The position numbers and the translations under genes are program-made. Shown here piece after piece: positions 21,189 through 30,471 of a stretch of DNA of 64,000 nucleotides. The notes under the pieces are model-generated. The model did no database searches, was not told where the DNA came from, and saw only the letters and a program-made list of their open reading frames with translations. Position 1 is the first letter of the stretch. The number at the start of each line of letters is the position of its first letter. Source of the DNA: Roseomonas sp. (lineage in GTDB: Bacteria > Pseudomonadota > Alphaproteobacteria > Acetobacterales > Acetobacteraceae); contig JADCFN010000051.1 of assembly GCA_020249505.1 (NCBI GenBank), positions 1 to 64,000 of the forward strand, written 5' to 3'.

Positions 21189-21515
21189 TTAAGAGGGGAT
21201 CAGCGAACGCAACACCAGCATCGCTATCAGCCCTGCCAAAAGCGCCGGCAGCAGATTGCGCCCAAAGGCAAGGCACACCGCAACGCCAACCCCAAGCCCG
21301 AAAAGCCGCGCGGCCAAAGGCACATCGGCCAGTGCCCCGGTTGGCGCGATAATCGCCAGCATGACAAAGGCCGCGAGCGTTGCCTGCGCAATCGCCGTCG
21401 CCCAGGCAATGACGGGATGATCCGCGCCAAGCCCGCCCGCCAGCCACACGCCGGCACTCCGCAGCAATAGACAAGCAAGGGCCGTCAGCGCGAGGGCGAT
21501 ATCAGCGGCTTCCAC
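21189..21515 (-). CDS. azlD: AzlD family branched-chain amino acid exporter subunit
   Basis: Small hydrophobic protein of about 108 residues with three to four membrane segments, typical of AzlD, the small partner of AzlC in branched-chain amino acid and amino-acid analogue export. GTG at 21515 is chosen: it has a GGGGGC ribosome-binding stretch six bases upstream and overlaps azlC by 14 bp; a longer frame to 21551 lies further within azlC. The LFGLGVGVAVCLAFGRNLLPALLAGL segment near the C-terminus matches the family. Confidence 0.8.
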   Translation of the reverse strand: MEAADIALALTALACLLLRSAGVWLAGGLGADHPVIAWATAIAQATLAAFVMLAIIAPTGALADVPLAARLFGLGVGVAVCLAFGRNLLPALLAGLIAMLVLRSLIPS

Positions 21516-22215
21516 GCTTGCGCCCCCACAAAAAAGCGATGGTCCCACCAATAATCCCCGCCGCCAAAAGCCCCATGGAGGACGGCAGGATGAAGGTCAG
21601 CCCCGCCGCCGCTGCACCGCATAGAATGGCGCGGCGCGGTGCGGGCTTGTTGACATCGGCGGCCAGCAGCAGCGCGTAATAGAGCGGATTGACGAATAGC
21701 AGCGCCGCGCGCGCGTGATCATCCAACATGCCCGCCACGTAAAACCCCGCGAGTGCGGCAAGCCCCGCCACCACCCAGCTTGTCAGGCCAAAGCCCAAAA
21801 ACCAGGAAAGCCTGACGGAGGAAGCGATTTCGGGAAAGGCGCGCATCGCCGCCGCCCAAGGGGTCACCGCAATGAAGGGAATGGCCGGGATCAGGCGCTT
21901 GCGCTCAGTCACGCCGAAAAGCGGCGTGATGGCAATTGCCATGGGCAGGAAGCGCGCATTCACTGCAATCGCACCCATCACCGCGGGCGCGATGCCGCTG
22001 ACAAAACCCGTGCTGGCTGCCTGCACCAATACTAATTGCCCGGGCATGCCATAAATCGCCCAGCAGGCCACCAAAGCCCAGCCTGGCGGCAGCCCTGCTT
22101 CGCGCACTGCCGCCCCGAAGGCGAGGAAGGTGGCCGCCATGGCGACCCCCGCCGCCCCAACCGCATCACGCGCGCCAAACAGCGCCGCACTGCGCGATGA
22201 GGTAACGCTACCCAT
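21502..22215 (-). CDS. azlC: AzlC family branched-chain amino acid permease
   Basis: Integral membrane protein, 237 residues, the large subunit of an AzlCD exporter. Motifs: GVAMAATFLAFGAAVREAGLPPGWALVACWAIYGMPGQLVLVQ and ALVLNARFLPMAI-like VNARFLPMAIAITPLFG, then a further series of hydrophobic helices ending in a basic GRKRGSR tail. It overlaps azlD, forming a two-gene unit, and lies 46 bp downstream of the DUF4011 helicase on the same strand, so it may be cotranscribed with it by chance. Confidence 0.88.
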   Translation of the reverse strand: MGSVTSSRSAALFGARDAVGAAGVAMAATFLAFGAAVREAGLPPGWALVACWAIYGMPGQLVLVQAASTGFVSGIAPAVMGAIAVNARFLPMAIAITPLFGVTERKRLIPAIPFIAVTPWAAAMRAFPEIASSVRLSWFLGFGLTSWVVAGLAALAGFYVAGMLDDHARAALLFVNPLYYALLLAADVNKPAPRRAILCGAAAAGLTFILPSSMGLLAAGIIGGTIAFLWGRKRGSR

Positions 22216-22261
22216 CCTTGCGCGGATGCATGACAGCGTAGGGCGAAGCAGCCTGCATGCG

Positions 22262-25200
22262 CTAAAGCTTCACCACCCCAGCACCGATCAAGCCTGCAAG
22301 CCGCGCCGCGATGGCGGTTTGCGCATTGGCATCCAGCCCCAGCAGGCGATGAATACCGGCGGCGAGTTCCGCTTCCGTCGTCGCCGGGCGCAGCGCCGAG
22401 AGTTTTTCAGCCGCAACAGCGATTTCGCGTGGCGATACGGCAGCAGCGCGGCGCAAATGCGCGCCCGCAGCGCGGCGATCCCTCGGCACAATCGTGGCAC
22501 CATCGGCCAAAAGAAAACCCTGTTCTTCCTTCACGCCATGCAATTGTCGCGCAAGCGCCAAAGCCTGGCGCAAGGCATCGCGCGATGGCGTGGGCAGCGC
22601 TTCCAGCCCCCATAACAACCGCACACGTTCGGCAAGGCTTTCGGTGGTGATCGGCGATTCAATTGTAATGACTTCAGCAAGAATGCCAGCGAGTGTGGCG
22701 AAGGGAACATCGGCAATGGCGATATCTTTCGGCACCTCCGGCACCGCTTCGCGGTAAGGCTCAGCGAGGCCAGTTTCTGGTGCGGATACTGCGGTTTCAA
22801 CGCTTGCTGCGGCAGGTGCGGCGCCAAGCAAGGCAGCGATACGCTGAGCCTCAGCTTCTGGCCTGCCATACCAGGAAAGCGACCAGGCACGCGCGAGCTT
22901 CCAGCCCATGGCCTGCAGCGCGCTGCCGCGGCCCCTTTCGCGATCCCGCGCGCAGCGCAGCGCGGCCCAATCCCCCGCATCGGCTTCAATGCCCAACACG
23001 TAATTTCCCGCCTCACGCGCGGCGACATCCAAAAATAATCCTGCCATGCCAACGCGCGGCACAGCTTCCTTGCCCGCGGCTTCTATGGCCTTGCCAATAG
23101 CCACCGCGATTGGTGCGGCCTGGGTTTTCGCTGTCGCGGCGCGCGGTGCATCCCCGGCGGCGGCGAAGGCAAGGAAGGCTTTGAGAGTGGCCACCCCACG
23201 CCCTGAGGCGCGGGCCAAGTCAATGTCATCCGCACCAATGGAGGAAAACACAATGCAGCGCTTCTTGGCGCGCGTGATCAGTACATTCAGCCGGCGTTCG
23301 CCGCCATCGGCGGAAAGCGGGCCGAAGCGCATGGCAAGCTTGCCATCAGCGCCCCGCCCATAGCCCACCGAAATCATGATCGAATCGCGTTCATCGCCCT
23401 GCACGTTTTCTAGGTTTTTGACGAAAAACGGCTCATCAGGATGTGCGCTGAAAAACGCTTCTGTATCCGGGTTATCGCGCCGCGCCGCTTCAACGGCGTT
23501 CAGGATCGCATCACGCTGGCGGATGGAGAACGCCGCAATGCCCAGGGTATCGCCCGGCGTCTCCCGCGCATGGGCGATCACCGCTTCCGCCACGGCACGG
23601 GCTTCTTCCGCATTGGTGCCCGTGCCGCCCGTATCAAACCGCCCTTCAACGCGGCGGAGTGAAAGCCCAAGCGCGGCCGAACGCGCACGCGGCGATGGCA
23701 GGATGAAAAGCCGATTATCGTAGAATTCCGCGTTGGATGTCGCGATCAGGCTTTCATGCCGGCTGCGATAATGCCAACGCAGCATGGCCGATGGCAGGCC
23801 GCGCGCATTGCAAAGCCCCAGAATGCTTTCCACATCGCGCGCCGCGACAACATCGTGCGTATCTTCGGCGGCTTCCTCGCCTTCCTCACCGGTCATGCGC
23901 TGGAAGAAGCGCGTGGGCGGCATTTGCTTGTCATCACCCACCACCACCACCTGCCGGCAACGCGCAATAGCGCCGAGTGCATCCACAGGTTCCACCTGGC
24001 TCGCTTCATCAATCACCAGCAGGTCGAAGGAAAGCCCAGGCTTCAGCCCATGCGGGGGGGCGAGGAATTGCGCCACCGAAAGCGGGCTCATCATGAAAAT
24101 TGGTTTGGCCTTTTGCACCGCCTGGGAAGCGCGCAGCAGCAATTCGCGCACCGGCAAATGGCCGCGCTTCTTTTCCATCTCACCGCGCAGCACCGCCATG
24201 CCCGGCGCGCCATCGCGCACTTCCTTGACGCGCAGCGCATGGGCATAGGCGGCTTCCGCGCGCGTCAGCGTAATGCGCGCGCGATCAGCTTCGCGGAAAT
24301 CCTCAACCAGCCGATCCGCCGCCGCGCCGTCAAACGCCGCCAATTCGGGGTGCGGCGCCATGGCCGCGCGGAGCAAGCCTTCATGCAGCGCGAAGGAAAA
24401 CACATCCTCCGCCGCTTCGGGCGCGACACGCCCATCAGTCAGGCGCTCCAGCAAGGGCTCCAGCCCCGCAGCCGAAGCAGCGGCGCGGCGCCAGCCAAGC
24501 CAGGCATCAAGCGCTTCCGGCGCCGCCGCCCAATCGCCAAGCCGCGCGGCCAGGGTAGCGAAGGAAGGCTCATCGCTGCCAAAAGCGACACGCGCATCAA
24601 GCTGTGTTGCCTGCTGCAATTCCTGAAAAGCATCGAGTGCGGCTTGCAGCGGCGCGGCCTCGGCCGGCTTGGCGCCATTCGCGAGCGCCGCCACCGCCGC
24701 CGCGCCATGGGTTTTGCGCCACGCAAGCAAGGCGGTCAGCGGCGCGGGATCACTGGCTTCCCCCTGCCAAAGCGTGCCAAAGGCCCCGCGGCCCAAAGCA
24801 TCGCCTTGGCGCAATGCTTCGCGCGCGGCCTGCCCGGCCAGCGCGGCATCAAGCGCCGGCAGCGGGTTTTCCGCATCGCGCGCAATGCGCGCCGCGAGCG
24901 TTTTAGCATCGCGCCGTGCGCCAGAAAGAAAACCGAAAACCCCACCTGCTTCGGCAAGCGTAGCGCGCGCTTCGACAATGTCAGCAACATCCAAAGCACC
25001 CGGCAAAAGCTGCGGATCAGCCTTGGCTTTTTGCAAAGCGCCCAGCGCCTGCACCAAAGCTTCCAGCGGTGCCACATCCCCAGCCCAGGCTTCGTGCTTC
25101 AGCGTCGCCGCATCATGTGCCGGCGCCGATAGCAAAGCCGGGCGTAAGGCAAGCGCGCTTTCCGCTGCCTTCGGTCCAGCCTCTACGCCAAGCGCCGCAC

Positions 25201-26776
25201 CTGCCGCGGCAAAGGCGCGAATCCAACCGGGCAGCCGCCCCAGCAGGCGATCCGCATCGGCGGGGCCGATATCGGCCATCACGCCGCGCCAGGGGCTTTG
25301 CGCGCCGCCTTCTGCCGCATAGCCGGCCAGCAGCTTGATCGCATCGCGGCGCGCTTCAATCGCCGCCGCGTCCCATTCCGTGACATTCACGGAAAAATCC
25401 GGCGCCGCAATACCGCGCTGCCGCAAGCCAACCAGCGCGCCTATCACCTGATGCAGCGCAAGGCCCGAAGCGCCAACCGTTCCGCGCATCGCCGCCGCAT
25501 GGCGATTGATCCGCCCGCGCAGCGACCCAAGGCGACGCACCACCGCATCACGTTCCGGCTTGGGCGGCATGGGCAGGGAAAGTGTTGCGCGCAATTCATC
25601 CAGCACTGCGCGCTTCGATTGCTTTTCCGAATGCAATTCCAGGCAGGCGGCGCCAAGGCCAATACACTCCAGCCGGCGCTTCACCACTTCCAGCGCGGCG
25701 AGCTTTTCGGCCACGAACAAAACGCTTCGCCCATCCAGCACGGCCTGGGCGATGATATTGCTGATGGTCTGGCTTTTGCCGGTGCCGGGCGGGCCCTGGA
25801 TCACGACATGCCCGCCGCGCCGGACGGCTTCCGCCGCAAGCGCCTGGCTGCCATCCACATCCATCACGTGATCCAGGCGTTCCACCGGGATTTCTGCATC
25901 TACATCGGCTTCATCGGCAAAAACCGGCGGGATGGAAAGCGCCTCACCGCCCACCAGCGCGCGCACTATGGGGTGATCGGCCAGGCCCGGATTTTTCTCA
26001 GGCCCTAGGTCCCGCCACATCAGGAATTTAGCGAAGGAGAATAGCCCAATCGCCAGCGCATCCGCCTCCACGCGCCAATTGGCGCGCTCTGCCACCAGCG
26101 CTGCGATGGCTTCCCCCCAGGCGGTCGGCGTATAGGCCTCAGCATCGAAATCCGGCAGCGCGGTCTTGAAATTCACCTTGAGCATTTCGCGGAGGGACAA
26201 ATTCTCTGCGATATCACCCACCGCCCCGCGCAGCTTGAAATTCTGCGAAACCCCTTCGCGTTCCAGCGCCACCGGCAGCAGCGCCAAAGGGGCGCGACGT
26301 TCGGTCTCAGGCGTCGCGGGATCGCGCCAGACCAGCGCGCCAAGAGCCAGATAAAGTGTCGGCACGCCCGTTTCTTCGCGGGCCGTGCGCGCATCCTGCA
26401 TGATATCGCGCAGCCGGCGCACAAGGTCTGTCGGCGGCAATTGCACACGCAGCTTGTCATCGCGTTGATAGTCTTCCCGCGCTGCGTCGGCTTTAGCGGT
26501 GCCAACACCTTCCACCTTTACCTTCACGCTGCGTGCGCGGCGCGGCTTGCCGGGGGTTGCTTCCTCAGGCATGGTTTCGGGCGTGGCGGCCGAAGCTTCA
26601 AAGCCGAAGGCACGGCCCGCCTGCAATGCGCCAAGGACAAAATCCGCATCCTCATCATCAATGATGATGACACCGCGTGAAGCACCCGGCTTGGGCAGGG
26701 ATAGCAGCCGGTTGCGCGTGGAAAGATCCAGTAAGCCCCGGCGGGCTTCTTCCAATGCGGCGCGAAGATCCGTCAT
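22262..26776 (-). CDS. DUF4011 / SF1 helicase / Vsr-like / DUF3320 multidomain protein
   Basis: A 1504-residue protein. The N-terminus (1-250) starts LRAALEEARRGLLDLSTRNRLLSL, the signature of DUF4011. A superfamily 1 helicase core follows: Walker A GPPGTGKSQTISNII near residue 330, Walker B region VIDEASQVEP near 922 after a long Ala-rich insert, and the C-terminal lobe with NVLITRAKKRCIVFS near 1170. A region around 1230-1310 with VLGIEADAG and RDRERGRGSALQAMGWKLARAWSLSW looks like the Vsr/DUF559-type nuclease fold, and 1355-1410 resembles DUF3320. Proteins with this architecture are widespread and often found near phage-defence genes; the function here is inference. ATG at 26776 has a GGAA site upstream; a TTG at 26800 is the alternative. 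The insert between helicase motifs is unusually Ala-rich. Confidence 0.85.
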   Translation of the reverse strand: MTDLRAALEEARRGLLDLSTRNRLLSLPKPGASRGVIIIDDEDADFVLGALQAGRAFGFEASAATPETMPEEATPGKPRRARSVKVKVEGVGTAKADAAREDYQRDDKLRVQLPPTDLVRRLRDIMQDARTAREETGVPTLYLALGALVWRDPATPETERRAPLALLPVALEREGVSQNFKLRGAVGDIAENLSLREMLKVNFKTALPDFDAEAYTPTAWGEAIAALVAERANWRVEADALAIGLFSFAKFLMWRDLGPEKNPGLADHPIVRALVGGEALSIPPVFADEADVDAEIPVERLDHVMDVDGSQALAAEAVRRGGHVVIQGPPGTGKSQTISNIIAQAVLDGRSVLFVAEKLAALEVVKRRLECIGLGAACLELHSEKQSKRAVLDELRATLSLPMPPKPERDAVVRRLGSLRGRINRHAAAMRGTVGASGLALHQVIGALVGLRQRGIAAPDFSVNVTEWDAAAIEARRDAIKLLAGYAAEGGAQSPWRGVMADIGPADADRLLGRLPGWIRAFAAAGAALGVEAGPKAAESALALRPALLSAPAHDAATLKHEAWAGDVAPLEALVQALGALQKAKADPQLLPGALDVADIVEARATLAEAGGVFGFLSGARRDAKTLAARIARDAENPLPALDAALAGQAAREALRQGDALGRGAFGTLWQGEASDPAPLTALLAWRKTHGAAAVAALANGAKPAEAAPLQAALDAFQELQQATQLDARVAFGSDEPSFATLAARLGDWAAAPEALDAWLGWRRAAASAAGLEPLLERLTDGRVAPEAAEDVFSFALHEGLLRAAMAPHPELAAFDGAAADRLVEDFREADRARITLTRAEAAYAHALRVKEVRDGAPGMAVLRGEMEKKRGHLPVRELLLRASQAVQKAKPIFMMSPLSVAQFLAPPHGLKPGLSFDLLVIDEASQVEPVDALGAIARCRQVVVVGDDKQMPPTRFFQRMTGEEGEEAAEDTHDVVAARDVESILGLCNARGLPSAMLRWHYRSRHESLIATSNAEFYDNRLFILPSPRARSAALGLSLRRVEGRFDTGGTGTNAEEARAVAEAVIAHARETPGDTLGIAAFSIRQRDAILNAVEAARRDNPDTEAFFSAHPDEPFFVKNLENVQGDERDSIMISVGYGRGADGKLAMRFGPLSADGGERRLNVLITRAKKRCIVFSSIGADDIDLARASGRGVATLKAFLAFAAAGDAPRAATAKTQAAPIAVAIGKAIEAAGKEAVPRVGMAGLFLDVAAREAGNYVLGIEADAGDWAALRCARDRERGRGSALQAMGWKLARAWSLSWYGRPEAEAQRIAALLGAAPAAASVETAVSAPETGLAEPYREAVPEVPKDIAIADVPFATLAGILAEVITIESPITTESLAERVRLLWGLEALPTPSRDALRQALALARQLHGVKEEQGFLLADGATIVPRDRRAAGAHLRRAAAVSPREIAVAAEKLSALRPATTEAELAAGIHRLLGLDANAQTAIAARLAGLIGAGVVKL

Positions 26777-26780
26777 GCGA

Positions 26781-26942
26781 TTATTTTTTCCGGAAGGCAA
26801 AGGTGATCAGCAGCACGCAGCCAACCAGCGCCAGAATGGCCAGCATGCCCTGCACAACTTCGAAATTCGGGGAGTCGCGATGGATGAAGATGGATGCGGC
26901 CGCCGCGCCCATCTTCATCAGGGTTTGCAGTATCCATTCCAT
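26781..26942 (-). CDS. Small single-pass membrane protein, 53 residues
   Basis: Short frame beginning MEWILQTLMKMGAAAASIFI, with a hydrophilic middle (HRDSPNFEVVQG) and a strongly hydrophobic helix MLAILALVGCVLLITFAF followed by a basic RKK end. It has an AGAGG ribosome-binding site seven bases before ATG 26942 and stops four bases before the start of the DUF4011 helicase, so the two are probably cotranscribed. I recognise no family. It could be an inner-membrane microprotein; a link to the helicase is inference from spacing only. Confidence 0.6.
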   Translation of the reverse strand: MEWILQTLMKMGAAAASIFIHRDSPNFEVVQGMLAILALVGCVLLITFAFRKK

Positions 26943-27028
26943 TGAAACGCCTCTCATCCTTCGGCTGTAGTCGTCTCGCCATTATGGAACAGTCTTGCAC
27001 ATCCCCCGCGGCAGTCGAAGGGTGATTT

Positions 27029-27550
27029 TCAGGGCGGCGGTGGGCCGGGCAGCATACGGTTCTCCAATGCCTCGATACGGGAAAGGGAAGCCTTAAGCAG
27101 CGAAATCAGCTCCGCCACTTGCTGTTCGCGCAGCAGGTCCAGCTTTTCATGCAGCAGGCTGATTTCGGCCTCGGCGCGGATATTCACTTGGTAATCGGCG
27201 ATGGACCGGATGCGATCTATATGGGCTTGGCGGTTCTGGCTCATCATGATGATGGGCGCTGTATAGGCCGCCTGGAAGGACAGCATCAGGTTCAGCAGGA
27301 TGAAGGGATAGGGGTCCCAGGCATTGCCGCCAAAGGCCGCATTGGCAATCAGCCAGGCCAGCAATAGCCCGGACTGGATCAGGATAAAGCGCCAGGACCC
27401 GACCGTTGCCGCCACCAGATCGGAAAGCCTCTCACCAAGGGTCAGGTCAGGCGCAGGCCCTTCACCGCGCCGCCTTTGCCGAGCGCGCGACAGGGCGGTA
27501 CGCAAATGGATGTGGCGGCGGTGATGATGAGGTTCGGGATGCTCGGCCAT
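27029..27550 (-). CDS. DUF1003 membrane protein
   Basis: A 173-residue protein with the DUF1003 core: two membrane helices (WRFILIQSGLLLAWLIANAAF and PYPFILLNLMLSFQAAYTAPIIMMSQNRQ), then a conserved cytoplasmic segment AHIDRIRSIADYQVNIRAEAEI and a coiled-coil C-terminus (LLHEKLDLLREQQVAELISLLKAS). The N-terminus is His/Arg-rich. Start at ATG 27550 follows AGGGGGAA. The family is widespread but of unknown function. It lies upstream of the small membrane protein on the same strand with an 86-bp gap. Confidence 0.88.
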   Translation of the reverse strand: MAEHPEPHHHRRHIHLRTALSRARQRRRGEGPAPDLTLGERLSDLVAATVGSWRFILIQSGLLLAWLIANAAFGGNAWDPYPFILLNLMLSFQAAYTAPIIMMSQNRQAHIDRIRSIADYQVNIRAEAEISLLHEKLDLLREQQVAELISLLKASLSRIEALENRMLPGPPPP

Positions 27551-27613
27551 GCAGAATTCCCCCTGCAAAGCGCGCAAGTTGCACCATTCACCCCGGCAGG
27601 AACATGATAAAAA

Positions 27614-29035
27614 TCAACTCCGGCCGTAAGTATCCTCAAAGCGCACGATGTCATCCTCGCCAAGGTAGGAGCCGGATTGCACCTCAATCAGCGTCAGCGG
27701 GATCTTGCCGGGGTTTTCCATGCGATGGATGCAGCCCAGCGGCAGATAGACGCTTTCATTCTCCCGCAGCATGATTTCCTCACCATCGCGGCGCACAATG
27801 GCAGTGCCGGAAACCACCACCCAATGCTCGGCACGATGAAAATGCTTTTGCAGGGAAAGCTTGGCGCCGGGGCGGACTTCGATCGTCTTGACCTGGAAAC
27901 GCTCCCCCATGATCAGGCCCTCATAATGGCCCCAGGGGCGATAGGCGCGGCGGTGTTCGGTGGCTTCCTTGGCGCCGCGCGCCTTCAACTGATCCACCAG
28001 CTTTTTCACATCCTGCGCGTGGTCCCGATGCATGGCGAGCACGGCATCATCGGTCACCACCACCACGACGTCTTCCAGCCCGATCACGCCGGTGAGGATG
28101 CCTTCACTGCGCACATAGCAATTCTTGGCATCCACCAATTCCACCGGGCCTAGCACGGCATTGCCGGCCGCATCCTTCGGCTGAATCTCCCACAGCGCGG
28201 CCCAGGAACCGATATCCGACCAGCCAATGGCAGCCGGCACCACAGCAGCTTTTTGCGTACGTTCCATCACCGCATAGTCAATGCTGATCGATGGTGTCGT
28301 GGAGAAAGCCGCGGCTTCCAGGCGGATAAAATCCCCATCGCGCGCGGCACCGGCAACCGCAGCGCGCACACCCTTCAGCACCTCTGGCGCGTAGGTTTCA
28401 AGCTCGGCCAACATGGTCGCGGCGGTGGCGACAAACATGCCGGAATTCCACAAATGCCGGCCGGTTTTGAGAAACTCTGCCGCGCGGGCCGCATCAGGCT
28501 TTTCCACAAAGCGCGCGATGCGCTTCACGCCATCGCTGCCCGGCAAGGCATCACCGGCTTCGATATAGCCATAGCCCGTTTCAGGCGCGGTAGGCTGCAT
28601 GCCGAAGGTGACAATCGCCCCCGCTTGCGCCGCCGCAGCGGCCTTGGTGAGCGCGGTTTGCAGCGCCGCAACATCGCCAATTGCTGCATCTGCGGCCATG
28701 AACCACAGCACCGCGCCGGGCGCCGTTTCCTCAGCGAGCAAAGCCGCGGCGGCGATGGCGGGCGCGCTATTGCGGCCAATCGGTTCCAGCACGATGGCCG
28801 CACCCTTGTCGCGCAATTGCTCGGCCACCAGGAAGCGATGCGCTTCATTGCAAACAACCATAGGCGGCAGGAAGCCCGCGCCGGAACCCCGCGCGGCGGT
28901 TTCCGCCAGCATGGTCTTGTCGGAAGCGAGCGGCCAGAACTGCTTGGGGTAGCTTTCGCGGGATAGCGGCCATAGCCGCGTGCCGGTGCCGCCGGAAAGG
29001 ATCACGGGCAGGATCAGGGGGGAATTGGCGTTCAT
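27614..29035 (-). CDS. manC: Mannose-1-phosphate guanylyltransferase / mannose-6-phosphate isomerase
   Basis: A bifunctional enzyme of 473 residues that makes GDP-mannose for exopolysaccharide, LPS or other glycans. The N-terminal nucleotidyltransferase starts VILSGGTGTRLWPLSRESYPKQF with the GGxGTRLxPLSR pyrophosphorylase motif, followed by FVEKPDAARAAEFL. The C-terminal cupin domain (about 365-470) has the type II phosphomannose isomerase motif LSLQKHFHRAEHWVVVSGTA and QSGSYLGEDDIVRFEDTYGR at the end. ATG 29035 is preferred over a TTG two codons upstream. No other polysaccharide genes lie nearby. Confidence 0.93.
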   Translation of the reverse strand: MNANSPLILPVILSGGTGTRLWPLSRESYPKQFWPLASDKTMLAETAARGSGAGFLPPMVVCNEAHRFLVAEQLRDKGAAIVLEPIGRNSAPAIAAAALLAEETAPGAVLWFMAADAAIGDVAALQTALTKAAAAAQAGAIVTFGMQPTAPETGYGYIEAGDALPGSDGVKRIARFVEKPDAARAAEFLKTGRHLWNSGMFVATAATMLAELETYAPEVLKGVRAAVAGAARDGDFIRLEAAAFSTTPSISIDYAVMERTQKAAVVPAAIGWSDIGSWAALWEIQPKDAAGNAVLGPVELVDAKNCYVRSEGILTGVIGLEDVVVVVTDDAVLAMHRDHAQDVKKLVDQLKARGAKEATEHRRAYRPWGHYEGLIMGERFQVKTIEVRPGAKLSLQKHFHRAEHWVVVSGTAIVRRDGEEIMLRENESVYLPLGCIHRMENPGKIPLTLIEVQSGSYLGEDDIVRFEDTYGRS

Positions 29036-29170
29036 GGTCAATCATCGCTCCGCATCGCGCGGGGCTTAGGGATAAATCGGGGCAAAGCCAAGGCAGAGGC
29101 TTCGGGCGTTTCCCCGGGCGGGCTTCCAGTATAGAGCTTTCCGCCCCATCCAGCCTGAAAGCCGCCTGCC

Positions 29171-29608
29171 TTGGATAACCCTGTTGCCCCCGCCGTTCCG
29201 GAAGGCTTCGTGCCCCGCCCTGCCGGGGGGCCGTTTCTGGAACCCATCGGCCCCATCATGATCCGGCGGGATCACGGGCCGCTTGCCTTTGGGCTTCGGA
29301 TCGAAAAGCGCCATTGCAACAGCAAGGACATGGCCCATGGGGGCATGTTGGCGACTTTTGCTGATCTCGCGCTCGGGATTGGTGGCTTCAACCTGGCCGG
29401 GGTGACGGGGTTCTTCACCACCATCAGCCTAAATTCGGATTATCTGGCGCCTGCGCTGCTTGGCACCTGGCTGCAATGCGAACCGGTGCTGCTGCGCCGC
29501 ACCCGCACGCTGGTTTTCGCGCAAGGCGTCTGCATGGCGGATGGCAAGCCTGTGCTGCGCGCCAGCGGGGTTTTCGCCCTGCCGCGGGAGCCCACGGCAG
29601 GCGCGTGA
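29171..29608 (+). CDS. PaaI-type hotdog-fold thioesterase
   Basis: A 145-residue protein with a single hotdog domain: GPFLEPIGPIMIRRDHGPLAFGLRIEKRHCN, then DMAHGGMLATFADLALG, in which HGG and the downstream D are the usual catalytic region of the PaaI/4-hydroxybenzoyl-CoA thioesterase group, and TISLNSDYLAPALLGTWLQCE. It probably hydrolyses an acyl-CoA. The predicted start is TTG 29171, since the next ATG (residue 30) would cut into the first strand; the start is the least certain part. It is divergent from manC and convergent with the SDR gene. Confidence 0.85.
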   Translation: MDNPVAPAVPEGFVPRPAGGPFLEPIGPIMIRRDHGPLAFGLRIEKRHCNSKDMAHGGMLATFADLALGIGGFNLAGVTGFFTTISLNSDYLAPALLGTWLQCEPVLLRRTRTLVFAQGVCMADGKPVLRASGVFALPREPTAGA

Positions 29609-29617
29609 CAGGTCCGC

Positions 29618-30403
29618 TTATACCACCGGGCTTTTGCCGCCATCCACATTGATGGCAGTGCCGCTGATGAAGCCGCCCTGTTCGCTAGCGAGCAGCAAAG
29701 CCATGGCGGCGAATTCCTCGGCCTTGCCGATACGGCCGAGGGGGACAGCCTTGCCTTGTTCGGCCTTCCAATCTTCCCAGGTGATGTTGCGCTTTTCCGA
29801 TGCATGCCGGCGCACCCATTGGTCGCTTTCAATAATGCCGACCAGCATGGCATTCACCAGCACATTATGGGGCGCGAATTCATTCGCCATGGCCTTGGTG
29901 AGCGCCATGCCGGCAGCGCGCGAGACTGATGTAGGCGTTGAACCCCCAAGCGGTGCCTTGGCGCCGATATTGAGCACATTGATGATGCGGCCCCATTTGC
30001 GATCCCGCATGGCAGGCAGCGCCAGGCGGCACAGCCGGATGGCCGCAAACAACTTCAGGTCCAGATCATCCTGCCAAAGCGCATCGGTTACTTCCAGGAA
30101 GCCACCGCGCTGGGAAGTGCCGGCATTATTGATCAGGATATCCACCTGGCCGAGGCCCTTCACCGCCGCGGCATAGGCAGCTTCGCAGCCTTCAGCGGTG
30201 CGGATATCAGCGGCAATGGCGGCAACCTTGGCGCTGGGCGCAGCGGCGCGGATTTCCGCTTCCGCCTTGGCAAGGCTTTCCGCCCCGCGCGCCACAATGG
30301 CGACATGCCCGCCCGATTCAGCAAACATTTTCGCCATGGCAAGGCCGAGGCCCTTGGACCCGCCGGTAATAAGCGCGGCGCGCCCGTTCAAGGTGATATT
30401 CAT
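29618..30403 (-). CDS. SDR-family protein lacking the catalytic triad
   Basis: A 261-residue Rossmann-fold protein of the short-chain dehydrogenase/reductase superfamily: cofactor loop TGGSKGLG (13-20), NNAG (92-95), and the C-terminal GGFISGTAINVDGG. The catalytic positions are altered: in the strand where Ser is expected the sequence is INVLNIG (Asn145), and the YxxxK motif reads T158-S-V-S-R162. This looks like a recognisable SDR subgroup rather than a random mutation. Activity as a classical oxidoreductase is therefore doubtful; it may bind NAD(P) or act with a different mechanism. ATG 30403 follows GGGGGAG. Confidence 0.88.
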   Translation of the reverse strand: MNITLNGRAALITGGSKGLGLAMAKMFAESGGHVAIVARGAESLAKAEAEIRAAAPSAKVAAIAADIRTAEGCEAAYAAAVKGLGQVDILINNAGTSQRGGFLEVTDALWQDDLDLKLFAAIRLCRLALPAMRDRKWGRIINVLNIGAKAPLGGSTPTSVSRAAGMALTKAMANEFAPHNVLVNAMLVGIIESDQWVRRHASEKRNITWEDWKAEQGKAVPLGRIGKAEEFAAMALLLASEQGGFISGTAINVDGGKSPVV

Positions 30404-30471
30404 GGATCGCTCCCCCAAATGATGGGGGCCATCCTGCCGGAAGTGGGGCGGGACGCAAGCGTTGGGGGGAG

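Noticed and set aside
23756-25132. 458-residue frame antisense to the DUF4011 gene
   Set aside because: Arg/His-rich translation without domains, opposite an ORF with clear helicase motifs.
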